Shown here: one piece after another, positions 53,343 through 61,082 of the stretch
Numbering within the stretch: position 1 is the stretch's first letter
Layout of the letters: the number at the start of each line of letters is the position of its first letter
Assembly: GCF_900169075.1 (NCBI RefSeq)
Contig: NZ_LT827015.1
Location: 1,876,158 to 1,940,157 of the forward strand
Length of the DNA stretch: 64,000 bases
Reading direction: 5' to 3'
Source: Chryseobacterium phocaeense
GTDB taxonomy: Bacteria; Bacteroidota; Bacteroidia; Flavobacteriales; Weeksellaceae
Translations under genes and position numbers: made by a program
The notes under the pieces: model-generated
What the model was told of the DNA's origin: nothing
Database searches by the model: none
Seen by the model: only the letters and a program-made list of their open reading frames with translations

Positions 53343-54134
53343 TTATTTTTTCTTACCTACCAAAGCATATACCATCGGGATTTTATTTCCAAATTGCGGA
53401 ATTCTCCACTTTCCTTTTTCAAATTCGTCTACGTGACGGAAACAGGGATATGGTGACCAGTCGAATTCCCGGAATACTTCCAGCTCTATTCCATGGCTGA
53501 TCAGATTCTGGAGAACCTCTGCTAAGGAATGGTTCCACATCACATATTCCTGGACAATATCCGCAGACTGGTCTGCATACGTGCCTTCATAGGTTTCCAC
53601 AATCGGTTTTTCATTAAAATAATTATAGGCCACCTTCGTAAAATCATCATCAAACATCCAGACTACAGGGTGGAATTCTGCCATGACAAGCCTTCCGCCC
53701 GGCTTTAGAAAATGGCTGATCACTCCTGCCCATTTGTCCAGATCAGGAAGCCATCCCACGACTCCGTAACTGGTATACACTATATCAAATTTCTGATCCA
53801 GAATATCCGGCAGGCTGTACACATCTGAACAGATAAAATTTGTATCTGTTCCGCATTTCCGGGCGAGATCTTTTGCGGTTTCAATCGCCTTATCAGAGAG
53901 ATCCACTCCCGTAACATCTGCTCCCATTCTTGAGAGTGAAATAGAATCCTGCCCGAAATGGCACTGCAGGTGCAAAATGGTTTTCCCTTTTATATCTCCC
54001 AGCAGGTCGAGTTCTATTGAGTTCAGTGAGCTTCGTCCCTTAAGGAATTCATCTACAAAATAGAAATCTGACTTCAGATGCGGATCTACTTTGGCGTTCC
54101 AGGAGTTTTTATTGATTTCAAGATAATTTTCCAT
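53343..54134 (-). CDS. Class I SAM-dependent methyltransferase
   Basis: A 263-residue methyltransferase with the SAM-binding core: KTILHLQCHFGQDSISLSR (motif I, about 49-67), GVDLSDKAIETA (motif II) and a later FDIVYTSYGVVGWL (motif IV). No substrate-specific domain is recognised. First in a minus-strand set with a lipoprotein, a PH/SHOCT protein and GNAT/PH/SHOCT genes; the reading order on the minus strand puts this gene last. Substrate unknown. Confidence 0.88.
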   Translation of the reverse strand: MENYLEINKNSWNAKVDPHLKSDFYFVDEFLKGRSSLNSIELDLLGDIKGKTILHLQCHFGQDSISLSRMGADVTGVDLSDKAIETAKDLARKCGTDTNFICSDVYSLPDILDQKFDIVYTSYGVVGWLPDLDKWAGVISHFLKPGGRLVMAEFHPVVWMFDDDFTKVAYNYFNEKPIVETYEGTYADQSADIVQEYVMWNHSLAEVLQNLISHGIELEVFREFDWSPYPCFRHVDEFEKGKWRIPQFGNKIPMVYALVGKKK

Positions 54135-54147
54135 GATGGTCTGTTTA

Positions 54148-54636
54148 TTATTTTAATTTTCCCGGAAGTAAAGGAAATACGTCCAGAAGAGCAGTTTCTG
54201 AATCGGCTTTTATTTTACGGCAGTCAGATTTCTCCGGGTCTTCATTAATTGTTTTAATGCATGAATTCCGTTGCAGATAGTATTCCGCTGAATAGTCTGC
54301 TTCAGAATTTGTATTACTTTTTCTATTTATTTTCGCTTTAACCAGTTTTTGGTTGATGTAATAAAACTGATTGTTGTAGGTATAATCAGCGTCAATTTTT
54401 TTCTCAATTTTTATATATTCCGGCTGTCCGGGATTATAAATCAGACTTACAGTGAATACTGTTCTGTCATTCTCTCCGTCTCCAATCCCTGATATGATGG
54501 TTTCCTTTTTTAATCTGATGCCGGAATCAAGTAAATGAACCTGATGATCAGTTTCTTTTATATAAGCGTCGTTTTTCTTTTGGTTGGTACAGGAACAGGC
54601 CATTATGAGTGTTAACAACAAATGCAAGGGCTTCAT
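54148..54636 (-). CDS. Putative lipoprotein
   Basis: A 162-residue protein with a lipoprotein signal (MKPLHLLLTLIMACSCTNQ; lipid Cys at about 14 or 16). The mature part is polar, Lys/Asn/Tyr-rich, with no recognised domain. Lies 13 bp from the methyltransferase gene and 7 bp from the PH/SHOCT gene, so it is probably co-transcribed with them. Confidence 0.72.
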   Translation of the reverse strand: MKPLHLLLTLIMACSCTNQKKNDAYIKETDHQVHLLDSGIRLKKETIISGIGDGENDRTVFTVSLIYNPGQPEYIKIEKKIDADYTYNNQFYYINQKLVKAKINRKSNTNSEADYSAEYYLQRNSCIKTINEDPEKSDCRKIKADSETALLDVFPLLPGKLK

Positions 54637-54643
54637 TTTCGAT

Positions 54644-55177
54644 TTACTGATCTAGCAGTTTTCTCTTCTGTTCATTAAATTCTTCTTCGCTTAACACTCC
54701 GCTTTCCTTTAATCTTCCCAGTTGTTCCAGCTGATCTAAAACGGTAGGTTCGGGTATATTCTGAATGTAATCTTTTGGGCGGGCCATAAAGTCCCTGACT
54801 CTTTCACAGAAGAGTTCTGCCTCATATTTTCCAACCCCGTCGATCTCCACAATATTATCTGATACATGAACATCTATGGAACCCAGCATCAATGAGGTTT
54901 CATACTGTATGGAACTGACTTTATCATAGGAAAAATCTTCCACTTTTAATCCGTACATAAATTCTTTATCTACAAAAATCAGGCGTCTGTCGGTTGCAAC
55001 CAGAACAATATGATGGTTGGTGGTTTTATTCCTGCCTTCCACCAGATAAATAATCTTTTCAGTTCTGGAAAGGATTTCGGGAAGTTCACGGATTTCCTTT
55101 CTTGCAAAAATAGTAGGACTGATATCCAGTTTTTCGAGTTCTTCTTTTATTTCATCGAGTCTTGACATTTCACTCAT
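54644..55177 (-). CDS. PH-domain protein with C-terminal SHOCT motif
   Basis: A 177-residue cytosolic protein. Residues about 25-140 form a bacterial PH-like (YokE-like) domain (LVATDRRLIFVDKEF is typical). A short SHOCT oligomerisation motif (LDQLEQLGRLKESGVLSEEE, then FNEQKRKLL) is at the C terminus. It is a paralogue of the 55900-56739 product, which has an extra N-terminal zinc ribbon. Function unknown. Confidence 0.82.
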   Translation of the reverse strand: MSEMSRLDEIKEELEKLDISPTIFARKEIRELPEILSRTEKIIYLVEGRNKTTNHHIVLVATDRRLIFVDKEFMYGLKVEDFSYDKVSSIQYETSLMLGSIDVHVSDNIVEIDGVGKYEAELFCERVRDFMARPKDYIQNIPEPTVLDQLEQLGRLKESGVLSEEEFNEQKRKLLDQ

Positions 55178-55244
55178 AGCAATAGTTTAGGTACCTAAAT
55201 TACCATTTCTTCCTGAATTTTTTTAAATCCGGTTTAAATTTAAT

Positions 55245-55886
55245 CTACTTTGAAATTACTATTGATGTATAATGGCTGTAAAATTCCCATCCTAAGGATT
55301 CGTACAATGCTTTTCCTTCTTCTGTTGCCACCAGTAAATGATTGGAAATTCCCTGAGCCAATGCTATTTTTTCAAGTTCCAGCATTAAAAAGGAACCCAG
55401 CCCTTTTCTCTGGTGTTTTTCGTCTGTGATAATCCTGTCATATACAGCAAGATCATCCATAAGCACAATGTAACCGGAAGAAGCCGTTTCGCCGTTTTCA
55501 GCGATGATCTTTACAAGGGTTGCAGCATTGTATTTTTCATACTCCAGATGATAAACGTCAGCAAGCTTTCTGCCCGGACTTTTCATTGGGCCGGAGCATT
55601 TCATCATATATCCGGGAGGCTGTATGTCCCATTTCCGGGGAACCACGTTTTGTACCTGATCATGAGAGATGCATACTTTAAGATAAACCCAGGGCTCATC
55701 GATCTGTTGGGAGAGCTCCAGAAAATCGTCATTCAGTTCTGAAAACACATACCTGGCTTTTTGCTTTTCGTCTCCTACATCTACTTTGAAACCGGATTTA
55801 TATTCCACGGGAAGCGAAACCTGTCTTGATAGTGACCAGGCCTTCAGCCATTTCCCGACAATCTCATGAGTTGTTGCTTCTTTCAT
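55245..55886 (-). CDS. GNAT family N-acetyltransferase
   Basis: A 213-residue acetyltransferase; the ATG at 55886 (MKEATTHEIVGKWL) avoids overlap with the upstream gene, whereas the open frame extends further. The C-terminal half is the GNAT domain with the acetyl-CoA motif DEKHQRKGLGSFLML (about 160-175) and a later ALYESLGW. An N-terminal part (about 1-100) of unknown nature precedes it. Between two PH/SHOCT genes. Substrate unknown. Confidence 0.85.
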   Translation of the reverse strand: MKEATTHEIVGKWLKAWSLSRQVSLPVEYKSGFKVDVGDEKQKARYVFSELNDDFLELSQQIDEPWVYLKVCISHDQVQNVVPRKWDIQPPGYMMKCSGPMKSPGRKLADVYHLEYEKYNAATLVKIIAENGETASSGYIVLMDDLAVYDRIITDEKHQRKGLGSFLMLELEKIALAQGISNHLLVATEEGKALYESLGWEFYSHYTSIVISK

Positions 55887-55899
55887 GGGTTTCTGTTTA

Positions 55900-56739
55900 T
55901 TAGGAAAGCTGATCCAGAAGTTTCTTTTTTTGCTCTGTAAATTCTTCATGGGTCAGGATTCCGTTTTCCCTCAATTTTCCCAACTTTTCCAACTGGTCCA
56001 AAATAAGATCCGATGTCGCTTCTTTTGCTTCCTGTACTTTTTTTTGAGCCTCTTCCTGATTATAGATTTTCTGGATAAATCCGTAAAACCGTTCTGCATC
56101 CAGCCTGTCAAAAAAACATTCAAAATCAACCGTTTTGCCTTCGGTATGTATTTTAATAATCGGTGACAGCTGATGATCTACATAGCTTACTGCAGTGATA
56201 TTTTCATTGAGGTATTCATTCACTTTTACCGGCGAAAACATCGCTTTTGAAACAGAAATCATCCGTTTTGGGGTTACCAGAAGCATCCCTGCATCTACCG
56301 TTTTCAGAAACTGGGCATCTGTTGCAGCTAGAATCACTTCATCCACAGCCAGAATACGGGGCAATTCTTTGATCTCCCCTTTTGTAAACATGGAAAGATT
56401 GGCTCCCACCTGTGCCAGTTGGTATTTGATCTCTTTCAGTCTTTTTTTATAAAGATCATGAGGCATTTCATCAGGATTACTGAATGTGGACAAGCTTTTT
56501 ACCTCGTTTTCCTCTTCCCGTGACAGCGCTGCTTCCGGTGCCGTATTTCCTACCTTAAGATTTTTAATATCACTGATGCTGAATGAATGCAGATTATAAA
56601 GCAGCTCCTGATGGGTACTGCTCAGTTTATCCAGACATGCATTACACAGGCTTCCCCCATCTGAAAGTTTATTTTCACCCAGCAGCGTATCCATGGAAGT
56701 AAGCGGGGTTCCGCACAAAGCACATTGAGTGTTCATCAT
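55900..56739 (-). CDS. Zinc-ribbon, PH-like and SHOCT protein
   Basis: A 279-residue protein. The N terminus has a probable zinc ribbon (CALC at 6-9 and CNAC at 33-36 or so), the middle a bacterial PH-like domain (MLLVTPKRMISVSKAMF), and the C terminus a SHOCT motif (LDQLEKLGKLRENGILTHEE, then FTEQKKKLL). Clear paralogue of the 54644-55177 product. Two adjacent ATGs (56739, 56736). Function unknown. Confidence 0.82.
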   Translation of the reverse strand: MMNTQCALCGTPLTSMDTLLGENKLSDGGSLCNACLDKLSSTHQELLYNLHSFSISDIKNLKVGNTAPEAALSREEENEVKSLSTFSNPDEMPHDLYKKRLKEIKYQLAQVGANLSMFTKGEIKELPRILAVDEVILAATDAQFLKTVDAGMLLVTPKRMISVSKAMFSPVKVNEYLNENITAVSYVDHQLSPIIKIHTEGKTVDFECFFDRLDAERFYGFIQKIYNQEEAQKKVQEAKEATSDLILDQLEKLGKLRENGILTHEEFTEQKKKLLDQLS

Positions 56740-56892
56740 GGTTATATGTTTCTATTTGATCACATAGACGGGATAAATCCTGTTTATGGAGTACACATTT
56801 AATATTTGTTTTAAAAATAAGTAATTTTTACAATTTGAAATGACTGATTTCTTAAAACATTTTTACTACAAAGAAAAACAAAAGTTATAGTC

Positions 56893-58248
56893 CTATTTTC
56901 TGCACCAGTCCTCTTCTATCTTCTCAAGACTTTTGCCTTTGGTTTCAGGGACTTTTTTCCACACGAAAATCAACGCTATAATTGCAGCAAACATGTATAT
57001 CCAGAATGTGTTGGCAGTACCCATAGAACCCATCATGACAGGAAAAGTTTGTGAAACCGCAAAAACAGCTAGCCACAGGAAAAAAGTAGCGACAGACATT
57101 GCGGTTCCGCGTGCTTTGGTAGGAAAAATTTCTGAGATGACCACAAAAGTAAGCGGGCCCAGCGACATCGCAAAACTGGCAATATATCCGAGAATGGCAA
57201 TGAGAATGATGTATCCGTTCTGGTTCAGATAAAAAGCATAGCCCACAATCCCCAGACAGATAATCATTCCTGTGATCCCGTACAGCAATAATGTTTTTCT
57301 TCCCCAGCGATCCACATATTTTATGGCCACAAAAGTAAAGATCACGTTAATAATTCCTATAATGATCGTCTGGAAAAGAGCAGATCCCGATCCTACCCCT
57401 GTTGATTTAAAGATCTCGGGAGCATAGTACATAATGGCATTGATCCCCGTGATCTGTGAAAAAACCGCCAGCAGAATACCTATGATCAACGGTTTCCTCA
57501 ATTTTACATTATTCAGATTTGACCATGAAAAAGGGGTTGTATCCTCCAGTGATTGTCTGATAGAAATAAGCTCCTCATTTCCTTTCTGATTCCCATGAAT
57601 GAGATTGAGAATCCTGAACGCATCAGAATATCTTTTCTGCCGAACCAGCCAGCGCGGGCTTTCCGGGACTGTAAAAAGCAGCAACAGAAAAAATACGGAA
57701 GGAATAATTCCCGAACCGAACATCCATCTCCAGCCATGGGAAACATTCCAGTTTTCGTCATAGATTCCTGCAATATAGGCATTCACAAAATAAATCACCA
57801 AAATTCCGGTGACAATACCAAGCTGAAAGATTGAAACCAGCCTCCCCCGAATCTCTGCAGGAGCCATTTCCGAAATATACATAGGCGAAAGTATGGAAGC
57901 AATCCCGATTCCCATTCCGCCAATAATCCTGAATATCACAAAAAATGAAAGATCCGGAGCCAATGCCGTTCCGAAAGAAGAAACCGTGAACAACAATGCA
58001 GAGATCATTAATACTTTTTTCCGTCCTATCCTGTCACTCAGTTTTCCGGAGAACATCGCACCGGCAAGACATCCCAATAAGGCGCAGGAAGCCGCCCAGC
58101 CTGTCATTACATCAGACAGATGATAATACGTGCGCATAAAGCCAATTGTGCCGGAAATAACAGCTGTATCGTAGCCGAACAGTAAACCACCGACTGATGC
58201 TACCAGCACGGCCTTATAGATCATATTTGATTTTCCAGTCTGTTTCAT
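56893..58248 (-). CDS. MFS sugar-porter transporter
   Basis: A 451-residue, 12-helix transporter of the sugar porter (SP) family, like XylE. Signatures are present: SDRIGRKKVLM (about 66-76), PESPRWLV (about 195-202), RWGRKTLLL and PETKGKSLEKIE at the C terminus. Sugar:H+ symport is usual for this group. It is the last gene of the mannoside operon, so mannose or a mannoside is the likely substrate (inference). It ends the operon; no strong terminator was seen. Confidence 0.93.
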   Translation of the reverse strand: MKQTGKSNMIYKAVLVASVGGLLFGYDTAVISGTIGFMRTYYHLSDVMTGWAASCALLGCLAGAMFSGKLSDRIGRKKVLMISALLFTVSSFGTALAPDLSFFVIFRIIGGMGIGIASILSPMYISEMAPAEIRGRLVSIFQLGIVTGILVIYFVNAYIAGIYDENWNVSHGWRWMFGSGIIPSVFFLLLLFTVPESPRWLVRQKRYSDAFRILNLIHGNQKGNEELISIRQSLEDTTPFSWSNLNNVKLRKPLIIGILLAVFSQITGINAIMYYAPEIFKSTGVGSGSALFQTIIIGIINVIFTFVAIKYVDRWGRKTLLLYGITGMIICLGIVGYAFYLNQNGYIILIAILGYIASFAMSLGPLTFVVISEIFPTKARGTAMSVATFFLWLAVFAVSQTFPVMMGSMGTANTFWIYMFAAIIALIFVWKKVPETKGKSLEKIEEDWCRK

Positions 58249-58249
58249 A

Positions 58250-60007
58250 TCAGTTGTTTAAAATTTTACCGGCAATCATTTCCGGACGGACGCTTGCTTT
58301 TATAGTTGCACATTCTTTGCCTTCACTTTCGCCATAAGGAGTAATAGTATAGGCCCCGACACAAGCCGGGATGATAAACGTTTCAGCATAACTGACAATA
58401 TAAGGCTCGAAACTGTTATCCGGGCTTTCTATAATGACCTCCCTTCCTTCCACAAGATTTAAAACATTCACAATACCCTGCGTATGATGAATCACTTTTT
58501 TAGTAAACCAATGTCTGCGGGTTTCCATAAATGACCAGGCATCCAGTCCCGTACGTTCTTCGCGCCAGCCGTCTCCTTCTGCTACGGAAACCGTCAATTG
58601 AAGGATATTTTCCTTTGTCCATGAAGAATCACGGTTCCATTGGATATTATTTCTGCCGTGTTCCAGTGATATAGGGCGCGGCTGTCCATCCAGTCCCATA
58701 CGTCCCCAGTCCCACAATTTAAAAGTAAAAATGTAAGGGGTAGCGCTTATTTCCAGCACCACGGAATCAGCTCCAGAACAGTGAACCGTTCCTGCAGGTA
58801 TGGATACATGGTCATGTTTCCGGACGGGCCATTTCTCTACATATTTTTCTGCTTCAAAAGCTATCTGACCAGCCTGTGCACGTTCCAGATCTTTCATCAT
58901 CATTTCAGGTTGTACATGATCTTTAAGTCCAAGATATACAAAAGCATCTTTTCCAGCATCCAGAATATAGTAGCTCTCATCCTGAGTGTAAGACATCCCG
59001 AATTTTTCCCTGATATATTCTTTCAAAGGATGAACCTGAAGGCTCAGATTGCCGCCCTCCATGGTATCCAGAAAATCGAAACGGATGGGAAATTCATCCC
59101 CGAAACCTTCGTACACCTTTTTTCCCAGTAAGGCTTCAGACTGAAAAAAGACCAGGTTGGAGGATGGTATTTCCATTACTTCATCTCCAAAGCCCAGCAG
59201 CAAACTATTCTCTTCCGGAACGCAGTCGAAGCCCCAGGCAAAATTCTGTACGCTTCTGTCCAGGTCACAAATTTCTTTAAGCCATTGCCCTCCCCAAGGT
59301 CCCGGATCGAAGAACGGAACAACCCGGAATGGTCTAGTTACGATTTGCTCCAGTGCATCATACAGTGCATCCACCGTGATCATTTTAGGATGACCGGGTT
59401 TAGTGGTATCCAATATGAAATCGCAGGTTTTCAGTATCCTTTTTTTATAGCGGTCAGAGACGCGCCAATCCACAAAATAGGCATGCTTATATTGGTAGGA
59501 GAACGGATCTGTATTGTTTGTTTTTCCGAGATTAGATGCTGTATTATTCCGGTAACGCATCTGTATTTCCCAACGCGGCATATCCGCATAAAGGATTAAA
59601 TCCGGCTGATGGTTCAGTAAAAGCGCTCCCGGCCCGATGATTGCTACACACCCGTCAACAGCCTTCATTATGTTTTTCAGCTCAGATATCTTTATTTCAT
59701 CAAAATAATCTTCCAGTTCAAGAGAGCTCATATACCCGAAAACAGGATCGTCGGTGACATAAGGCTGGACCAGTGTAGTAATTTCAACTTCTGACTTCAT
59801 TGCCTCTGCCGTATTGATTATCAGTTCAGGATTTAGCAGCAATTGTATCTGAGAAGTAATTTCGTCCTCATAAACTCCCGGATAGCATTCTATAGCTATG
59901 ACCCGATGATTGTAGTCTTTGCATGTACTGATGATATTTTCCCAGCCTGCTGTACAGCTGTGACCATTGATTGGAATGACCGGAAATTTATTGTAATTCG
60001 ATTTCAT
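58250..60007 (-). CDS. Class I mannose-6-phosphate isomerase with extra N-terminal domain
   Basis: Zinc enzyme interconverting mannose-6-P and fructose-6-P. The start ATG at 60007 (MKSNYNKFPVIPINGHS) is preferred over the GTG 21 bp upstream. The 585-residue protein has the isomerase domain from about 225 onward with NLSLQVHPLKEYI (zinc ligands Gln/His about 324-326), DESYYILD and HVSIPAGTVHCSG. The first about 220 residues are an added domain; it has kinase-like hints (AIIGPGALLLNHQPDLILYAD) but no Walker A motif. E. coli ManA is about 390 residues. It starts 106 bp after the ROK kinase gene and is 2 bp before the transporter. Confidence 0.9.
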   Translation of the reverse strand: MKSNYNKFPVIPINGHSCTAGWENIISTCKDYNHRVIAIECYPGVYEDEITSQIQLLLNPELIINTAEAMKSEVEITTLVQPYVTDDPVFGYMSSLELEDYFDEIKISELKNIMKAVDGCVAIIGPGALLLNHQPDLILYADMPRWEIQMRYRNNTASNLGKTNNTDPFSYQYKHAYFVDWRVSDRYKKRILKTCDFILDTTKPGHPKMITVDALYDALEQIVTRPFRVVPFFDPGPWGGQWLKEICDLDRSVQNFAWGFDCVPEENSLLLGFGDEVMEIPSSNLVFFQSEALLGKKVYEGFGDEFPIRFDFLDTMEGGNLSLQVHPLKEYIREKFGMSYTQDESYYILDAGKDAFVYLGLKDHVQPEMMMKDLERAQAGQIAFEAEKYVEKWPVRKHDHVSIPAGTVHCSGADSVVLEISATPYIFTFKLWDWGRMGLDGQPRPISLEHGRNNIQWNRDSSWTKENILQLTVSVAEGDGWREERTGLDAWSFMETRRHWFTKKVIHHTQGIVNVLNLVEGREVIIESPDNSFEPYIVSYAETFIIPACVGAYTITPYGESEGKECATIKASVRPEMIAGKILNN

Positions 60008-60112
60008 TAATTCTCTGTTGTTTAACACTTAAGTCTTTTTAGTTTAAAATTCTGCTGCTGATAAAGTGCACATTAGCTTTAAAAAAACTTTGATTTTTGT
60101 CCTTGTTAACAT

Positions 60113-61057
60113 TTATTCGGAGCTATTTACCATATAAGCCATTCCATGCAGAGCCGCAGAGGCAGGAAATTCAGCTTCTTCAATTTTCACTTTCCCCCAA
60201 GGTGTCCATGCATGGTTTTCAACTTGCTGTCTGATGTAAGGAATGATATAAGAACTGCTTGCCATAATACCTCCGGTAAGTACCAATATTTCCGGATCAT
60301 ACGCATGAATGAGATTAATGGCACAAGCAGTCCAGGCTTGCAAGCTTTGCTCCCGTATTTCCATAGCTGTAAAATCTCCTTCTCCTGCCAGTTTAAAAAT
60401 AAGCTCGTAGTCTATCGGGGATACATGAGCAATTTTACTATCGGAAAAACTACTGTATTCCTTTGCGATGGAAGGAAGTTTCCATGTAGAGGCTTCGGTT
60501 TCTACACAGCCTTTATTGCCACAGTTGCAGGTTTCTCCTTTATAATTGATTATGAAATGCCCACCCAGTATTCCTGCTGTAAAATGTTTTCCTCTCAGAA
60601 GATGCCCTTCCATCACAGCCGCACTTCCTACTCCGGTTCCCAACGTCATTAAAACAGCATTGTCATAATTTTTTGCTCTTCCATATTTCCATTCTCCCAA
60701 GAGGGCGGCACGGGCATCATTTTCTATGCAAAAAGGAAGGCCAAACGCTTTCCGGCACCACTCTTCCAGATCAATTTCCGGAGCATCACCAAATTTTTTG
60801 TCTATGGAAAGTATTTTCTTCTCATTGCTGTCGATGATCCCCGGGGAAGCAATTCCTAATCCGGCCATATCTTCAGGAGTAAGTTTATGCTCATTCATAA
60901 GGTCTTTCACCGTCTTTTCCATGTAGGGAAGCCTGTTTCTCAATCCATTCCCGGAATCTGCATCGATGGAGGCCGAAGCCAGTATTACACTGTCCTTTAC
61001 AACTCCTATTTTAATCCGGGTTCCTCCCATGTCTATGACAATAGCTGGTTTCGACAT
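60113..61057 (-). CDS. ROK family sugar kinase
   Basis: A 314-residue kinase of the ROK group. The ATP-binding start VIDMGGTRIKIGVVKDS, the zinc-binding signature CNCGNKGCVE (about 171-180) and LGTGVGSAAVM (about 132-142) are present. With a mannosidase upstream and a mannose-6-P isomerase downstream, mannokinase activity is likely, though glucose or fructose cannot be excluded. It lies 25 bp after the mannosidase gene. Confidence 0.92.
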   Translation of the reverse strand: MSKPAIVIDMGGTRIKIGVVKDSVILASASIDADSGNGLRNRLPYMEKTVKDLMNEHKLTPEDMAGLGIASPGIIDSNEKKILSIDKKFGDAPEIDLEEWCRKAFGLPFCIENDARAALLGEWKYGRAKNYDNAVLMTLGTGVGSAAVMEGHLLRGKHFTAGILGGHFIINYKGETCNCGNKGCVETEASTWKLPSIAKEYSSFSDSKIAHVSPIDYELIFKLAGEGDFTAMEIREQSLQAWTACAINLIHAYDPEILVLTGGIMASSSYIIPYIRQQVENHAWTPWGKVKIEEAEFPASAALHGMAYMVNSSE

Positions 61058-61082
61058 CGCTTTGATTTAAATTTATAGCTGA

